33,484 nucleotides of DNA from Verrucomicrobiota bacterium. GTDB lineage: Bacteria > Verrucomicrobiota > Verrucomicrobiia > Opitutales > Puniceicoccaceae. Below, piece after piece: positions 32,222 through 33,484 of this stretch. The DNA lies in the NCBI GenBank assembly GCA_038744685.1, contig JBCDMB010000031.1:1-33484 (forward strand). The letters run 5' to 3'. The notes under the pieces are model-generated. The model ran no database searches and was not told the DNA's origin. It worked only from the letters and a program-made list of their open reading frames with translations. Numbering within the stretch: the first letter of the stretch is position 1; each line of letters begins with the position of its first letter. The position numbers and the translations under genes were made by a program.

Positions 32222-33196
32222 CTACCCTTCTTGGGCCTCTACCAATCGGAACGGGTGCAACTGTGATCCAATCCCATCCTGAAGGCGAAAATACAGATCA
32301 CGCCCGGAAACATTCGCTTTCAGAATCCTGTCTTGTCCTTCTTCACCACCCGGCATTCGAAAGAGCTTCCCATCTTCCAAAGGTATCTGAGCGAACTGAG
32401 CCGATTCGAAATAGGGGTGAAGTTCCTCGAGCTGGTTCTTCTCGTATTCCTCCCAGCTTTTCAGGGTTTCTCCGCGATCCGTCTTGATCCGACTGAGCTC
32501 ACTACGGAACCTTTCCATGGACTCCTCCATATCCCGCCAGGCGCCAATATAATCCTCCAATCGCTTCAAGTAGGTAAAGTTTGCCTCCCGGGTCAGGTTT
32601 GAAGCTTTGACCATTTTGCGCGTTCTATCCATCCACTTCCTATGGGTCAGCTCCAGAAGCCCAATTCTAGACGAGATGGACTTGATATCCAGATTGCCAA
32701 CGGCAAACCGGACCTCGCGAATCAGACCAGAAGTCGTGCTACTCTTGATTCGCTTGGAGTGGGTCTTGCCGTAGTAAGTCGGGAAAATGATGATTGTCTG
32801 TCTCGGGCAATAAAAGGATCCATAACGGTAGAACTTCCGCTTCTTGGAATATCCCTCTTTGGTCACTACATCCGGTGTTTTCGTTTTGAGCCACTTCACT
32901 TCGGACTCAAACCGATCCGCGACCAACTCTTCAATGTCGAGGCTTTCGACATTGAAGAGATTCACTAAAATCCCTTCACCCTCATCGAGCATACTTTCAA
33001 CCTCTGGTTTCAAGTCACCAACAAGAAGAACTGGTGGCTCTTGCAGGAATCGATCCCAACTGCCTGTCGAAAGAGAAAATTCCAATTCCTCGCTCGAACT
33101 TTCCTTCCCGGATAACACCTGATCCGCGGCACTCTCTCCAACAAAAAGGGTGATCGAGCAACCTAGCCACAAAATACTGCGGAACACATCTGGCAT
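32222..33196 (-). CDS. Exported hypothetical protein with coiled coil
   Basis: A 324-residue protein with a signal peptide (about 1-24, MPDVFRSILWLG..., cleavage near SAAD-Q). Residues about 185-265 are rich in Glu/Lys/Arg with regular heptad-like Leu/Met spacing and probably form a coiled coil. A short basic stretch KTHSKRIKSSTT precedes it. There is no catalytic or binding motif I recognise, and no neighbour on its strand. It is convergent with the arsenosugar unit (77 bp away). Confidence 0.7.
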   Translation of the reverse strand: MPDVFRSILWLGCSITLFVGESAADQVLSGKESSSEELEFSLSTGSWDRFLQEPPVLLVGDLKPEVESMLDEGEGILVNLFNVESLDIEELVADRFESEVKWLKTKTPDVVTKEGYSKKRKFYRYGSFYCPRQTIIIFPTYYGKTHSKRIKSSTTSGLIREVRFAVGNLDIKSISSRIGLLELTHRKWMDRTRKMVKASNLTREANFTYLKRLEDYIGAWRDMEESMERFRSELSRIKTDRGETLKSWEEYEKNQLEELHPYFESAQFAQIPLEDGKLFRMPGGEEGQDRILKANVSGRDLYFRLQDGIGSQLHPFRLVEAQEG

Positions 33197-33294
33197 GACC
33201 TAGGATCTTATCCGTTTCATTCAAGGCGTCAAGGTCCGACCGCTCTTGAAACCGACCCTGGGTGCAACTACAGTGAGGGGATCTGGCTAATCGA

Positions 33295-33350
33295 ACTGAT
33301 GCGGACTAAAGTCCGCGCTCCATTGTGGTGGTCTTGAGGAGCCCGGACTT
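33295..33350 (-). repeat. 56-bp dispersed repeat, inverted copy
   Basis: Reverse complement of 19692-19747 with 6 mismatches in 56. Contains GCGGACTAAAGTCCGC, a palindrome around TAAA. Placed between the hypothetical gene at 32222 and the small open frame at 33365. The inverted pair encloses 13.5 kb of argF, ppk1 and the arsenosugar unit. Confidence 0.85.
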
Positions 33351-33364
33351 GTAGGATAAACCTC

Positions 33365-33484
33365 ATGAGTCAGTTTTTACAGTTCTTCCGAGAATGGATA
33401 TCTTTCATTCGTCGGAGGAAGGACTGGAAAAAGTCGCTTCGGACTGAAAGAGTTCGGGGCAGCCAGGGGGCCGGCGGCGGTGGC
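33365..33484 (+). CDS. Partial open frame at window end
   Basis: Opens with MSQFLQFFREWISFIRRRKD and stays open for 40 codons to the last base; Trp/Phe/Arg-rich N-terminus followed by a Gly-rich run. It may be the N-terminal membrane-facing end of a protein that continues outside the window. No family assigned. Confidence 0.35.
   Translation, partial: MSQFLQFFREWISFIRRRKDWKKSLRTERVRGSQGAGGGG

Noticed and set aside
1-33484. CRISPR arrays, tRNA and rRNA genes, prophage genes
   Set aside because: No regularly spaced direct repeats, cloverleaf-like sequences, rRNA-like conserved blocks or phage structural genes were seen.

Overview
The window looks like chromosomal DNA from a marine or aquatic member of the Verrucomicrobiota (class Opitutia, Puniceicoccales/Coraliomargarita-like). 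This is inferred from gene content, not from an rRNA. The clues are a PEP-CTERM protein beside a TIGR02597-type protein, a cbb3 oxidase with CcoN and CcoO fused in one chain, weak or absent Shine-Dalgarno sequences, and many small palindromic repeats between genes. No rRNA, tRNA, CRISPR array or prophage was seen.

Layout. 1-2302: hairpin-bearing spacer, then a two-gene minus-strand unit (TIGR02597-type and PEP-CTERM surface proteins) closed by a strong UUCG-loop terminator. 2303-4688: dxr (isoprenoid precursor synthesis) and a REP-associated tyrosine transposase (RAYT) lying between REP-like inverted repeats. 4689-10685: a minus-strand cbb3 oxidase operon, ccoS - ccoNO fusion - ccoQ - ccoP (single haem) - ccoG - a 44-residue membrane protein - a TauE/SafE-like membrane protein. 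A TATAAT box and a Fur-box-like palindrome lie upstream. 10970-13365: namZ-like muramidase and an LptF/LptG permease. 13579-18104: an OleD-like reductase, then an MFS transporter - unknown 491-residue protein - RidA unit. 18143-23016: menF, then argF-ppk1 overlapping by four bases. 23055-24701: a polytopic membrane protein of unknown role.

24819-32144 is the most striking region: a seven-gene plus-strand unit for arsenosugar biosynthesis. It encodes a TetR regulator with a perfect 14+14 bp operator at its start codon, an exported DUF547 protein, the radical-SAM enzyme ArsS, the arsenite methyltransferase ArsM, a large flavoprotein/polyferredoxin membrane fusion, a nucleoside phosphorylase of the MTAP/PNP type, and the TIGR04282 glycosyltransferase. 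A coherent route can be read from it. ArsM methylates arsenite and ArsS moves the 5'-deoxyadenosyl group of SAM onto dimethylarsenic. The phosphorylase would strip adenine, and the glycosyltransferase would act on the resulting arsenoribose. The fusion protein would supply electrons or reduce an arsenical. Its flavoprotein half appears circularly permuted, with the FAD-binding GD motif at the N-terminus, before the first Rossmann motif.

32222-33484: a secreted coiled-coil hypothetical protein, one copy of a 56-bp repeat whose inverted partner lies 13.6 kb upstream, and an ORF that runs off the window end.
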